A stretch of 64,000 bases of DNA from Isoetes taiwanensis (GCA_021234155.1 JAJEKV010000005.1:25063584-25127583), one strand, 5' to 3'; positions 53,226 through 64,000 are shown, counted from the first letter of the stretch. Notes: generated from the sequence alone by a model not told the origin. Numbers and translations are program-made.

Positions 53226-53440
53226 TAGCGACGTCTATAGCGACGTCTATGCGATGTCTATGCGACGTCTGACGGTGTCGCCGCCGGGCGTCGCGACGGG
53301 CGTCGGCGGGTAGACGTTACATGCGGCGCGGCGTCGCACAGCGGCGTCGGCGAGCGATCTCGGGCGTCAGACGTGAGCGTGACATGACGCGACGCGACCT
53401 GAGCGTGACTTCGGGCGTCGCATGCGGCGTGATGTCGGCG
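53226..53440. repeat. GC-rich GCGACGTC subterminal repeats
   Basis: About 215 bp made of degenerate GCGACGTC, GGCGTCG and ACGTGAGCG units, strikingly GC-rich against an AT-rich background, followed by a 27-bp A-run at 53,444-53,470. CpG density is high. Confidence 0.75.
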
Positions 53441-53640
53441 TCGGAAAAAAAAAAAAAAAAAAAAAAAAAATGGAAAGAATTTTAATAGTTAATTACAATA
53501 TCATATACAAGAGGCAAGAGGCGAGTAGTGGCTATCTTTACGTGTTCCCTGTTAGGGGAAAACCCGTATAGCCAATTCTATAACAATACGACCAAAATTA
53601 GACAATGACATTGAAAGTTAACGTGAACTAAGAGTTTATA

Positions 53641-53965
53641 GCACTTACGAATCTATGTAAAAAGCCTTTTTTACCGGAACCCAAGTGGGACGGAATTCAT
53701 TTGCTTGAAGTTGCCTTGGCAGTCCGTGAGGCAGATGTTTTTTCTTGGAATCCTTTGCACATTCGAAAGTGATCTGATTGCAAGGAATACAACATGACAA
53801 GTTAAATGTCTTATTTCGAATTGAACGAATGGCAACAAATAACAAATACCTTGATATCTTCCTTATGGACAGATTAAGTGGTTTAGGGACCTTTGACCAA
53901 TCGCCTCCCAATTTTTTGGCATTCGACTTCAATTTTGCAATCACTCCTAGATTAACACAAAACAA
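53641..53965. other. unassigned open segment
   Basis: The minus strand carries an open frame from 53,965 (MFCVNLGVIAKLKSNAKKLG, then KVPKPLNLSIRKISRYL and FNLSCCIPCNQITFE) to 53,645. It is not recognised. A GT-AG intron is possible around 53,770-53,850. It may be a decayed gene of the CACTA-like element. Confidence 0.3.
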
Positions 53966-54140
53966 AAGAATAAAAATAAGACTATGACTAGGTCATGTAC
54001 CTTCTTTTTCGAAGCAGCTCCCCCCATCATCGAAATGAGCCCCTTCCAAATCTGGATTAGTTGGATTAAAAGCTAGAGTTGGCTAACATAGGCTTTAGGA
54101 TTATAAGCTAGATTTGGCCACCTCTACCTAAGAATTACAC

Positions 54141-54432
54141 GAAAAGTCGACTTGGACCCGAAACACTGGTCGTCTCCACTGTGTAGTGGAGCCTACCGTG
54201 CCCTTGAACAAGCCACTATAATTTTATTTTAAACCTAAAAAATAACAAGTGGCTGTGGACTTGAACCCGGGTACGTGGCCCTCTCCACTCTAGGTGGAGC
54301 CGGCCGTGCCCTTGAACAAGCCACTCCTTAACCTAGGAAAAATATATGATCGTAGTGAAGTGGACTTCGAACCCGGGTACATGGTCCTCCCCACTCTAGG
54401 TGGAGCCGACCCGTGCCCTTGAACAAGCCACT
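54141..54432 (-). repeat. tandem array of three tRNA-like units
   Basis: Three units end CCTTGAACAAGCCACT on the plus strand at 54,217, 54,325 and 54,432. The middle one (54,248-54,325, 78 nt) has 7-bp acceptor-like arms AGTGGCT/AGCCACT, a central CTCCAC...GTGGAG stem and, on the minus strand, GGTTCAAGTCC, a perfect RNA polymerase III B box. The third has GGTTCGAAGTCC. The first is degenerate. The A box is weak and the T stem does not pair well, so they are tRNA-derived (SINE-like) and not functional tRNA genes. Two full units recur at 62,970-63,047 and 63,081-63,154. Confidence 0.6.
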
Positions 54433-54582
54433 CCATCAATTTTTTTTAACCTACTTAAAATTATAAAAATAAAATGCAAGTGCGATCAACTTACCAAAAG
54501 AAGGACGTGTGTAACAAGATCCTGACGGGTCCAAATCGAAATAGAAAGCAACAAAGAGTTAGAAGAATAAGAACAACTAAAA

Positions 54583-54905
54583 AAAAGATCGAAGAAGAAA
54601 CAAAAAAAAAAAAAAAAAAGAAGATGAAGAAATAGTAAAACAAGAAAGAAAAAAAAATGAATGAATCAAAGAAGAAGAGAAGGGTGGGAGAAAGAAGAGA
54701 AGGGGAAAGAGGAGAAAAAAGAAATTAGGGAAAGAAAGAGAAGAATGGAAGAAATAAGAGAATGAAATGGAAGAAGATAGAAGAATGGAAGAATGAAAGA
54801 GTGAAATGAGGGAAGAATCGAAGAAAGAAATGAGGAAAGAAGGAAAAAGAAGAAGAATGAAGAAACAAGAAGAAGAAAAAGAAGGAAAGAGATAGAAAAA
54901 AAAAT
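54583..54905 (+). repeat. 320-bp polypurine strand
   Basis: Almost exclusively A and G on the plus strand (AAGAAGAAG, GAGAAGGGGAAAGAGG blocks), with only scattered T and rare C. Such tracts can form triplex DNA. A near-identical tract is at 63,293-63,626. Confidence 0.85.
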
Positions 54906-55111
54906 TTGAAATCTACACTAAATCATTCAATCCAAAAAACCATTCAATCCAAAAACCATGATCTACTAACCTTAAAAAGAGTGCTTGCAAGTCGTTCAAG
55001 GTCGTAGCGCCGAAGATCGCCCAAAATAGTCGATAGAAGGAAGCCTAGGAATGGTCCCGGAAAAGACGGCCCGCGGATCGTAAAAACACGCGCCGTCGAT
55101 GCGACGTCGCG

Positions 55112-55209
55112 ACGTCGCATGCGACGTAATTTTGAAATCGTATATACGATTTCGAAATCGTATATACGATTTCAAAATCGTATATACGGTTTAACGTCGC
55201 ATGCGACGT
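55112..55209. repeat. 98-bp compound palindrome
   Basis: Two copies of ACGTCGCATGCGACGT (55,112-55,127 and 55,194-55,209) enclose three units of AAATCGTATATACGATTT at 55,135, 55,155 and 55,175 (the last with one change), spaced exactly 20 bp. Each unit is itself palindromic. A decayed copy lies at about 63,836-63,920. Confidence 0.85.
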
Positions 55210-55290
55210 GTCCGCGACGTATTTTGTTATAGCGACGTCTAACACTTTTTAATTTTTTTGGTGCCTTTTTTTCATCTGATGGTCATGAAA

Positions 55291-56399
55291 GTTTGTCCTT
55301 ATGCTAATTTGGACATTCCCGAGCCATATATGCAGTCAAAATCACATTCCGGATTTAACCAATCTTCTATTGCTACTACTTACGAATGTAAGCGGGATGT
55401 TTGAGCCTGGGGTGGCATGTTTGAGCCTGGGGTGGCGGTTTGATAAGTTCTCCCGGACGGATGTTGGATTTTTTTGGCCCTTATCGAACGAGGGCCCTTG
55501 AACGAAGGATTCAACGGTTGGATAGGGGAACCGAGATCCGTGAGTGTGGTCTTTAGCGTATGGCCCCCCGGGGGAGCGCTGCCAGGAAAGGCTGCCTCGG
55601 GAAACTTTTTGGGGCTCGCCTCCTGGGGTTCGAACTCTCCCCTCTAATGAGGCGGCCTTGCAAGGTCCTGGCCTTGTTTGACTTGGGCAAGTGTGCCAGC
55701 TCGGCTGCCCAACAACAGGTTGCCCGGACCGTTCTAATGCAAACACTTTGATCTAAACCTTGTCCAGAAATTTTGAAAACTGGCCTGTATGTTGGCGATG
55801 ACTTAGGAAGCCTGCTGACAAAAAATCAGAATTTAATTCCGTACTATGCATTAATTATGAATTTATGAATGTCTTGCTACTGCAAAAGCTGCCCTTTACT
55901 TCTAACTGCCACAACGGGAGGAGTACAGATCCAAACTCCATTCCGTCAGTTCCCCTTGCTTCGCGTTCTCAACTGCATCTTATCGGCCAAGTCCCAAGTG
56001 TAAAAGACCAAAACTCGGCACCCAAAACGCAAACCCTGCTAGAACCTGGCAACTCATAGGGTCTAGGTTTCGGAGGCTCTATCCTTGTCAGATTCGACTA
56101 GGACCTTGCGCCGTATCTTGACGTAGAGGGGGGGTGTTGACGCCAGAGCATGGACCCTAAAAACCACCCGGAAGCAGCTTGCCCCAAAAGTCCTCTCCCG
56201 AAGGCCCTGGTGACGGACGGGCAACTTCCCCTCTCCGGAATCATGATCTGCCAATGGACTCGGAACGTCGACATTACCCTGGAGACCAAGTTTCGTCGCT
56301 AGAAGACCACCCCTTCTCGAGGAAGCGTCAAACTATCTCATGTCCAACACACTCGTAGTCAATTGGCCTAGGAGGTCGCTGTCGAATACTGCAACGTAG
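55291..56399. other. repeat-derived spacer, no gene
   Basis: No gene is supported. TTTGAGCCTGGGGTGGC is tandemly duplicated at about 55,400-55,438. 55,438-55,618 (CGGACGGATGTTGGATTTTT, GGAACCGAGATCCG, GGGGGAGCGCTGCCAGGAAA) is repeated at 62,740-62,915. CGTAG at 56,395-56,399 is the copia target duplication. Confidence 0.6.
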
Positions 56400-57320
56400 T
56401 GTTGAGATAAAGTTCATCTCATGATTGTTTATTTGGTGAATATGCTGGTGACAGGAAGATTGCACGTATTAGCATGATATGGTTTTTATCATAGGGGAAT
56501 GAAAATTATGAACACAGAGTTGGAATTGACACAGTGAAGTCAGGCATGTGGTAATAGTATGAAATACTCTATGATAGCCTGTAGACCTTGCATAGAGGTC
56601 TGTATAAAACAAGTGCAGTCACAGATCTGTATATAATGGGGCAGTTACATTAATGGTTGAAGACCACCTGTATATAATGGGGTAGTTACATTTACGGTTG
56701 AAGACCTTGCATAGAGGCCTGTATAATATGGGTGCAGTCACATTAAAGATCAAGGTTCATTTATAGAAGAAAAGTGCATGCCGAGTTGATGGTTAAACCA
56801 TTGATCTATTGAAGTTTAAATCTGTAAAGGGGAACCATTGGAACATTTATATTTCAAGTAAGTTGACCTATTACAATAACGGTCCAATAGGAGAAAGCCA
56901 GTCCATGCTCGACCAAATGATCGGTCGAATGACTGATCTACAAGCTGATCATAGTAGCTCGGTGGTTGCCCCAACCGCCGGGCCAAACAATGTAAATACA
57001 AGAAGAATCAAATGCAAAAAATACAGTGGAGATTTCATTTGAGACTGGTGTCGGTAAGTGCATGATAGTTTTTGAACTATTTGAATAGTGACATGGTCGG
57101 CCATGAGATGTGAATATTAAGGAAATTGCATTGGTCTTTTAAACTACTTAAGTGAAAGGAGAAACATTGAGCTTGATTGGCATTGAAATTGAATAGTTAT
57201 TATGTCTTAAATACTATATGATCTTTGACATCAATTTGATCTAATGGTGTGAAGTAAATATAGTGGTTGAATTCAAATCTCTCATTGCTATCAGTTCATA
57301 ATTTTATTGAGATACTAACA
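56400..57320 (+). repeat. 5' LTR of the 56.4-kb copia element
   Basis: Starts TGTTGAGATAAAG and ends GAGATACTAACA. Repeated TGTATATAATGGGG motifs (56,629 and 56,670) lie in the LTR and may include the core promoter. The local differences from the 3' LTR are confined to 56,931-56,953. Confidence 0.93.
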
Positions 57321-57346
57321 TTGGTATCAGAGCTAGTTACAGCAAA

Positions 57347-60300
57347 ATGTCCAGCAGATTTGGAGCAGGCCTTTTAAGTGCCATAGAAGTTTTCAAAGGG
57401 GACTCTGGCTTCCAAGTTTGGAAGGAGAAGATCAAACATGTTTTACAGGTGGAAGACCTGTGGGATCTGATAGATTCTGCTGAAGGAGAATCTAGAATCA
57501 GAAGTGTTACTAGTAGAGCTGTTGAAGGGAGTTCTAACTCAACTAATGGTGAAACGGTTGAGGTTACTAGTCAGACATCAGCAAGAAGAGAAGTGGGAGA
57601 TAATGCAAGGATTAGGGAAGCCCAAGGCATTATCATGTGTAAGGTAAGTTCCAAAGATAGTTTGAAACTAAGGGGAATGACACCCAAGCAGATGTGGAGT
57701 TACATGATAACAAATTATGAGGAAAAGACATCCTCACAAATAGATGTATTGGAGAATGAATTAAGGAGGCTCAAATTTCATGAAAATGATGACATTAATG
57801 ATTTTCTCCAGAAGTTTGACAATGTAATTGCAGACTTAGAGGGAGCTGGAGTTATGTATACCCAGCAGCAACAAGTATTGGCCATGTCTCGAGCAGTATC
57901 CAGCTTAGGTAACATATCTATGTTCATGAGAACCATTGCAAAAACAAAGATTGAAGCAGAAAGAATGCTTAAAACAGAAATTGAGCAAGGGAAAGTATTA
58001 GGCGAGGAAGATTCCTCACAAATATTGTATGTAAAGGGGAAAGGTGACAGCAAGCTAGGACCATGCTATAACTGTAATAAGTATGGTCATCTGAAGGTGA
58101 ATTGTCCAACCTTATCAAAGGAAATTTACTGTTATAACTGTGGTGGCAGAGGGCATATTGCCTCAACTTGCTCTACACCAAAGAATAATGATTCCAGGGG
58201 AAAAACAAAGGGTGGCAGAGGCTCTGGATCAAGGGGAAGAGGTCGAGGCAGGGGAAGAAGTCCTAGGCATGAAGCCAACATTGCAGAGGAGGTTAAATTG
58301 GAAGATGAACCAAATGATGATGATGAGGTAAGAAAATCTGATGTGTTCATGATTTCTGACAGCAAAACTAACAATGATGACTTCATAATTATAGATAGTG
58401 GAGCTGAGAAATCCATAGCATGCACATCCAAAATACTTAAAGAATGCAATGGAAGCATGGGAGGTCACATCCAAGTTGGAAATGGACAACTACAGAAAAT
58501 AGAGCAAGTAGGAGTATTAGAGCTTTATGATTTGGAAGGAAATGCTATAGATTTGAAAAATGTTCTTTGTGTGCCTAGTCTAGTTAGAAACCTTATCTCA
58601 GTTTGTCAATTAGTTGTCATGGGATTCAAGGTGGTTTTTGAGCAGATGGAATGTAAAATCTATGAAGGGAATATACTAAAGTTTCTTGGCAAAAGAGTAG
58701 GAAATTTGTATGGCATGAATGCTAAGTGTGTGGGAAGTATAAACTTAACCACATTGCCTGATGCATCTACATGGCACCTTAGGCTTGGACACTCGAACTA
58801 TAATAACATTGAAATGATGATAAAACAGGGACTAATTAAAGCCTCAAATAATAAAGAAAATCATCAGATATGTCAAGGCTGCATGATGGGCAAGCAAAGT
58901 AGACTTCCATTTAGTAAAGCCAAAGGAAGAGCAGAAGGAATACTAGATCTGATCCACACAGATCTATGTGGACCATTGAATGTCACAGGCATCACTGGAA
59001 AAAAATATTTCATAACATTTATTGATGACTTTAGCAGGAGAACTCAAATCTATTGTCTGAGAAGTAAAAATTTAGCCTTTGAGGCTTTCAAGAATTATGT
59101 AGCAGAGGTGGAATGTTCAACAGGGAGAAAAGTCAAGTGTGTTCGAACAGACCGAGGAGGTGAGTATATGTCCTCAAAATTTAAAAGATTTTGCATTGAG
59201 AAGGGAATCAAAAGGCAATTTACGTGTAGTTACACACCTCAGCAAAACGGCGTAGCTGAGAGGAAGAATAAAACCATCATGAATGCTACTAGGGCAATGA
59301 TTAAATATGCTGGTCTGCCAAACTTCCTTTGGGAAGAAACAGTGAAAGCTGCAGTAGAAATTCAGAATTGTCTTCCTTCTGTGAGCACAAAATGGAAATG
59401 TCCTGAAACACTATGGTCTGGAAAGCTACCAGACTATGAGAGGTTCAAAACTTATGGATGTCTATCATATAAACATGTGCCAGAGGAACTAAGATCCAAA
59501 TTGGATGACAGGTCAACTGTAACATATCTAGTTGGATATGATACAAATTCAAAAGGGTATAGGTTGTACAATCCAAAAAATAGGCAAGTTACAACGAGCA
59601 GAGATGTTGTATTTGTCGAGGATGTACTATACAAGCCAAAACAAAGTTTTGAAGGTCAAAAAATTCATGCTGATTCAAAGACAGATGTAAATTCAGAAAA
59701 CACCAATACAAAGGAAAATTCGCTTAACAATGATGTGGCAGAAGATACATCAAATAATGACTGGGCAACGGAACAGTATATAGATGACTGGAATGGGGAA
59801 AATACTGCAAATAATGCCCCTGAACAGTGCAGGGCAGAGTCATACAGAAATGACAATGTTGAGACCATTGAAAATGCTGGCAGAAATGGAGCAGATCAGG
59901 ATTTGAATAATGTCAGATCCAGAAAGACAGAAGTACAAAGACTTAAGGAAGGAATGGAAATACATGATGAGCATTATGGCAGATTAGCAAGCGGGAAAAG
60001 CAGCAGGATTCAAAAAAGAATTGACAACCTAGGAGAGACATTAATGGTACTAGAAACTGGAATACCAGCAAGTTTTGATGATGCAATACAAAGCTTTGAG
60101 GCAGATAAATGGAGAATGGCCATGGATGAAGAAATGAAATCGTTCTCAAGAACATCTACATATGAGATTGTAGATTTGCCAAAAGGTAAAAATGTAATAG
60201 GAAGCAAGTGGATATACAAACTGAAAATTGATGCAGAGGGTCACACCAAATACAAAGCCAGGTTAGTGGCACAGGGATTCTCACAGAAGGAAGGTGAAGA

Positions 60301-61630
60301 CTATGGAGAAACCTATTCACCAGTTGTAAAAATGGCAAGTCTTAGAATGATAATAGCAATTGCAAATGCTATGGATCTCGAGTTACACCATATGGATGTA
60401 AACACCGCATTTTTAAATGCTGATTTAGAAGAAGAAGTCTATATGGCTCAAGCACCTGGGTATGAAGATGGGAAAGAGAAAGTTTGGAAGCTTAACAAAG
60501 CCGTATATGGACTGAAGCAAGCGCCTAGACAGTGGTACAAGTGCATTGATGGATACTTGAAGGAAAAGGAATTTAGAAAACTGAACAATGATGGAAATGT
60601 TTACGTATATGAGGGAGAAGATGGACACTGCATAATTGGCGTATATGTAGACGATTGTATAATGGCCAGCTCAAATATGAAAACTTTAAAACATTGCAAA
60701 GAGATACTACAGAGCCAATATCAAATGTCAGACTTAGGAGAGTTGAAGAAATTTCTTGGCATTGAAGTAACTCGTGATAGGAAAAATCAGAAAATAACTC
60801 TTTCACAAGGAGGATACATTAAAGCAGTCTTGAACAAGTTCAATATGGAAGAATGCAATGAGGTTAGTACACCAATACTTCCAGGATGCAAACTGTCAAA
60901 GGAATTGTGCCCCAAAACAATGGAGGAAGAAAATGAGATGAGTAAAACACCATATAGGCAGCTGACAGGGAGTCTTTTGTTTATTGCAAATAATACCAGG
61001 CCAGATATTTCATTTGTTGTTAATGTGTCGACTAGATACAATAACAATCCAGGAAAAAGGTCCTTTGGATAGGCTGCCAAAAGAGTACTTAGGTACTTGA
61101 AAGGTACATTAAATGTTGGCATCCAATACGACACTAACAATTTGAATTTAGAAGCCTACTGTGATGCAGATTGGTGTGGTGATCCAGACGAGAGGAGATC
61201 AACTTCAGGATATATTTTAAGACTAGGAGGAGGACCCATTAGCTGGAGGAGCAAAAAACAATCAGCAGTAGCACTATCAACAAATTTGAGAATTTGAGTA
61301 TCTTTGATCAACCTTGGCAAAAGAAAAGAAGTTATTTGGACTAGAAGATTCTTAGAAGAAATTGGCCTGATACAAACAGAAGGTACAGTCTTAAATAGTG
61401 ACAGTCAAAGTTGTATAGCAATGACTAAAAATCCGATTTTACATGAAAGGACAAAGCACATAGAGATGGAGTTGCATTTCATAAGAGATATGGTGAATAA
61501 GAAGTTAATCCAAATGAGACATGTAAAATCAGAGGATCAGCTAGCAGATTTACTCACTAAGGCAGTCAGTTATCATAAATTCAAGAATCTGGCAGAAAGA
61601 CTGGGATGCAAACAAGTAACAGCATCATGA
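57347..61630 (+). pseudogene. copia gag-pol polyprotein with two stop codons
   Basis: One frame runs 1,427 codons from ATG 57,347 (MSSRFGAGLLSAIEVFKGD) to 61,630, interrupted only by TAG at 61,070 and TGA at 61,295. Domains: UBN2-type gag (QMWSYMITNYEEKTSSQ), two zinc knuckles CYNCNKYGHLKVNC and CYNCGGRGHIASTC (58,065-58,170), protease IIDSGAEKSIA (58,388), pre-integrase WHLRLGHSNYNNIE with CQGCMMGKQ, integrase with HTDLCGPL, RTDRGGEY and NGVAERKN (58,960-59,265), RT with KWIYKLKIDAEGHTK, MDVNTAFLNADLEEE and VYVDDC (60,205-60,655), RNase H with YCDADWCGDPDERRS (61,157) and HIEMELHFIRD. The second stop falls in a scrambled piece where STTEAEY is expected. Everything up to RT is intact. Confidence 0.95.
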
Positions 61631-61643
61631 GCTGAAAGGGGAA

Positions 61644-62564
61644 TGTTGAGATAAAGTTCATCTCATGATTGTTTATTTGGTGAATATGCTGGTGACAGGA
61701 AGATTGCACGTATTAGCATGATATGGTTTTTATCATAGGGGAATGAAAATTATGAACACAGAGTTGGAATTGACACAGTGAAGTCAGGCATGTGGTAATA
61801 GTATGAAATACTCTATGATAGCCTGTAGACCTTGCATAGAGGTCTGTATAAAACAAGTGCAGTCACAGATCTGTATATAATGGGGCAGTTACATTAATGG
61901 TTGAAGACCACCTGTATATAATGGGGTAGTTACATTTACGGTTGAAGACCTTGCATAGAGGCCTGTATAATATGGGTGCAGTCACATTAAAGATCAAGGT
62001 TCATTTATAGAAGAAAAGTGCATGCCGAGTTGATGGTTAAACCATTGATCTATTGAAGTTTAAATCTGTAAAGGGGAACCATTGGAACATTTATATTTCA
62101 AGTAAGTTGACCTATTACAATAACGGTCCAATAGGAGAAAGCCAGTCCATGCTCGACCAAATGATCGGTCGAATGGTGATCTACAAAGTCGATCATAGTA
62201 GCTCGGTGGTTGCCCCAACCGCCGGGCCAAACAATGTAAATACAAGAAGAATCAAATGCAAAAAATACAGTGGAGATTTCATTTGAGACTGGTGTCGGTA
62301 AGTGCATGATAGTTTTTGAACTATTTGAATAGTGACATGGTCGGCCATGAGATGTGAATATTAAGGAAATTGCATTGGTCTTTTAAACTACTTAAGTGAA
62401 AGGAGAAACATTGAGCTTGATTGGCATTGAAATTGAATAGTTATTATGTCTTAAATACTATATGATCTTTGACATCAATTTGATCTAATGGTGTGAAGTA
62501 AATATAGTGGTTGAATTCAAATCTCTCATTGCTATCAGTTCATAATTTTATTGAGATACTAACA
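61644..62564 (+). repeat. 3' LTR of the 56.4-kb copia element
   Basis: 921 bp, same ends as the 5' LTR, preceded by the purine tract AAAGGGGAA and followed by CGTAG. An open frame of 77 codons is present in both LTRs (from 56,809 and 62,053) and is not considered a gene. Confidence 0.93.
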
Positions 62565-62919
62565 CGTAGGGCGTAAGTGTTTCTTTCTTTTGCAAAACTG
62601 ACCGTGCAACTTGGTCTCTAGGGTAATTTCGGCATCCCGGACGATGTGGCGAAGTTGAATCGCCATTCCGGAGCCTCCACAATGTCCGAATGACTAAACA
62701 CTTTGGTTTCTACACGGTCGACCGCAGAACGCTTCGCGGTTTGATACGTTCTCCCGGACGGATGTTGGATTTTTTTGGACCTTATCGAGCCAGGGCCCTT
62801 GAACAAAGGATTCAATGGTCGGATAGAGGAACCGAGATCCGGGAGTGTGGTCTTTAGCGTACGGCCCCCCCGGGGGAGCGCTGCCAGGAAAGGCTACCTC
62901 GGGAAATTTTTTGGGGCCC
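62565..62919. repeat. copy of the 55.4-kb repeat block
   Basis: From 62,740 the sequence matches 55,438-55,618 with scattered substitutions. Before that, CTTGGTCTCTAGGGTAATTT (62,609) resembles the inverse of 56,262-56,281. No gene. Confidence 0.75.
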
Positions 62920-64000
62920 GTGCCCTTGAACAAGCCACTATAATTTTATTTTAAACCTAAAAAATAACAAGTGGCTGTGGACTTGAACCCGGGTACGTGG
63001 CCCTCTCCACTCTAGGTGGAGCCGGCCGTGCCCTTGAACAAGCCACTCCTTAACCTAGGAAAAATATATGATCGTAGTGAAGTGGACTTCGAACCCGGGT
63101 ACATGGTCCTCCCCACTCTAGGTGGAGCCGACCCGTGCCCTTGAACAAGCCACTCCATCAATTTTTTTTAACCTACTTAAAATTATAAAAATAAAATGCA
63201 AGCGATCAACTTACCAAAAGAAGGACGTGTGTAACAAGATCCCGACGGGTCCAAATCATTAAATAGAAAGCAACAAAGAGTTAGAAGAATAATAACAAAA
63301 AAAAAAAAAGATCGAATAACAAACAAAAAAAAAAAAAAGAAGATGAAGAAATAGTAAAACAAGAAAGAAAAAAAATGAATGAATCAAAGAAGAAGAGAAG
63401 GGTGGGAGAAAGAAGAGAAGGGGAAAGAGGAGAAAAAAGAAATTAGGGAAAGAAAGAGAAGAATGGAAGAAATAAGAGAATGAAATGGAAGAAGATAGAA
63501 GAATGGAAGAATGAAAGAGTGAAATGAGGAAAGAATCAAGAAAGAAATGAGGAAAGAAGGAAAAAAGAAGAAGAATGAAGAAACAAGAAGAAGAAAAAGA
63601 AGGAAAGAGATAGAAAAAAAAATTTGAAATCTACACTAAATCATTCAATCCAAAAAACCATTCAATCCAAAAACCATGATCTACTAACCTTAAAAAGAGT
63701 GCTTGCAAGTCGTTCAAGGTCGATGCCAAGATCGCCCAAAATAGTCGATAGAAGGAAGCCTAGGAATGGTCCCGGAAAAGACGCCCACGGGATTGTAAAA
63801 CACGGCCGATGCGGACGTCATGACGACCCAGATGCGACGTAATTTTGAAATCGTATATATGTTTAAATCGTGATATAACGATTTCAAAATCGTATATACG
63901 GTTTAACGTCGCATCGCGACGCGGTAGGGCGACGTATTTTGTTATAGCGACGTCTAACACTTTTAATTTTTTGGTGCCTTTTTTTCATCGATGGTCATGA
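62920..64000. repeat. second copy of the CACTA-like block
   Basis: Matches 54,204-55,286 in order: tRNA-like units (62,970-63,047; 63,081-63,154), polypurine tract (63,293-63,626), then the palindrome region in a more decayed form with losses around 63,780-63,920. It follows directly on the 55.4-kb-type block, whereas in the first copy that block comes after. The window ends inside this copy. Confidence 0.85.

Larger units (their letters stand above)
53172..55290. mobile_element. CACTA-like remnant with GCGACGT-rich termini
   Basis: CACTATGCCAAG at 53,172 and ATTTAGCGACGTC at 53,223 resemble the start and subterminal repeats of plant CACTA elements. The right side ends TTATAGCGACGTCTAACAC (about 55,230-55,249), the inverted form, but the expected terminal TAGTG is not seen. 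No transposase lies between. A degraded copy of the right part is at 62,920-64,000. Classification is tentative. Confidence 0.45.
56400..62564 (+). mobile_element. young full-length Ty1/copia element
   Basis: 6,165 bp with two 921-bp LTRs (56,400-57,320 and 61,644-62,564; TGTTGAG...CTAACA) and a perfect 5-bp target duplication CGTAG (56,395-56,399, 62,565-62,569). The primer-binding site TGGTATCAGAGC is at 57,322. The polypurine tract AAAGGGGAA directly precedes the 3' LTR. The LTRs look identical except for one cluster of changes (56,931-56,953 versus 62,175-62,197), so insertion is recent. It sits between two copies of the CACTA-like block. Confidence 0.95.

Noticed and set aside
56809-57042. 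LTR-encoded 77-codon protein
   Set aside because: Present in both LTRs by duplication, with no motif and no selection evidence. The region where the LTRs differ changes its frame locally.
1-64000. Ribosomal RNA genes, organelle DNA insertions, prophage or plasmid genes
   Set aside because: No stretch resembling rRNA, plastid or mitochondrial genes, or bacterial replicons was recognised on either strand.

Overview
The window is nuclear DNA of a land plant. The evidence is two PPR-DYW-type organelle RNA-editing gene remnants, spliceosomal introns, copia primer-binding sites reading TGGTATCAGAGC, a chromovirus-type gypsy fragment, a plant-type LINE tail and telobox-like promoter motifs. The mix of element families reminds me of seed-free plants such as ferns, lycophytes or bryophytes, but the sequence does not settle the lineage. 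Almost everything here is mobile DNA, much of it nested. Many reading frames carry small indels, some at homopolymers, so decay and assembly error cannot be fully separated.

Left third (1-16,460). A 30-bp terminal inverted repeat (28/30 matches) at 539-568 and 16,431-16,460 brackets about 15.9 kb. Its left arm holds two 0.6-kb direct repeats, a spliced acidic-protein gene and a decayed transposase-like gene that is split by a MITE with a perfect 8-bp target duplication. Its right arm is a run of minus-strand genes: four small coiled-coil proteins (two to three clearly paralogous), a larger unrecognised gene (E), a gene whose product begins with the histone H3 tail sequence MARTKQTAR (F), and another unrecognised gene (G) split by a fold-back element. 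A repeated hairpin built on TCACACGACGC stands beside several TATA boxes and gene ends.

Middle (16.5-39 kb). Gypsy debris in both orientations: LTRs, gag, and a protease/RNase H/RT block with RNase H upstream of RT. There is also a 5'-truncated LINE, a gag-like gene between two 176-bp direct repeats that look identical, a chromodomain/integrase end, and weak exon-like fragments. At 37.3-38.6 kb lies a second copy (H) of the gene E family.

39-51.5 kb is a readable insertion stratigraphy. A PPR-DYW gene is split by a copia element (198-bp LTRs, one difference seen). The 3' LTR of that copia is split by a 5,560-bp DNA transposon with 25-bp TIRs and a TAGT duplication. A gene of that transposon is in turn split by a 0.28-kb MITE. 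The DNA transposon is the main discovery candidate. It carries a DUF7869-like, DDE-type transposase gene and a divergently transcribed beta-class DNA amino-methyltransferase gene, separated by an array of 18-bp palindromes spaced about 40 bp.

51.5-64 kb. A CACTA-like remnant holds a tRNA-like tandem array, a long polypurine strand and a large palindrome. A second copy of this block lies at 62.7-64 kb. Between the copies sits a young copia element (921-bp LTRs, CGTAG duplication) whose 1,427-codon polyprotein frame is broken only by two stop codons.
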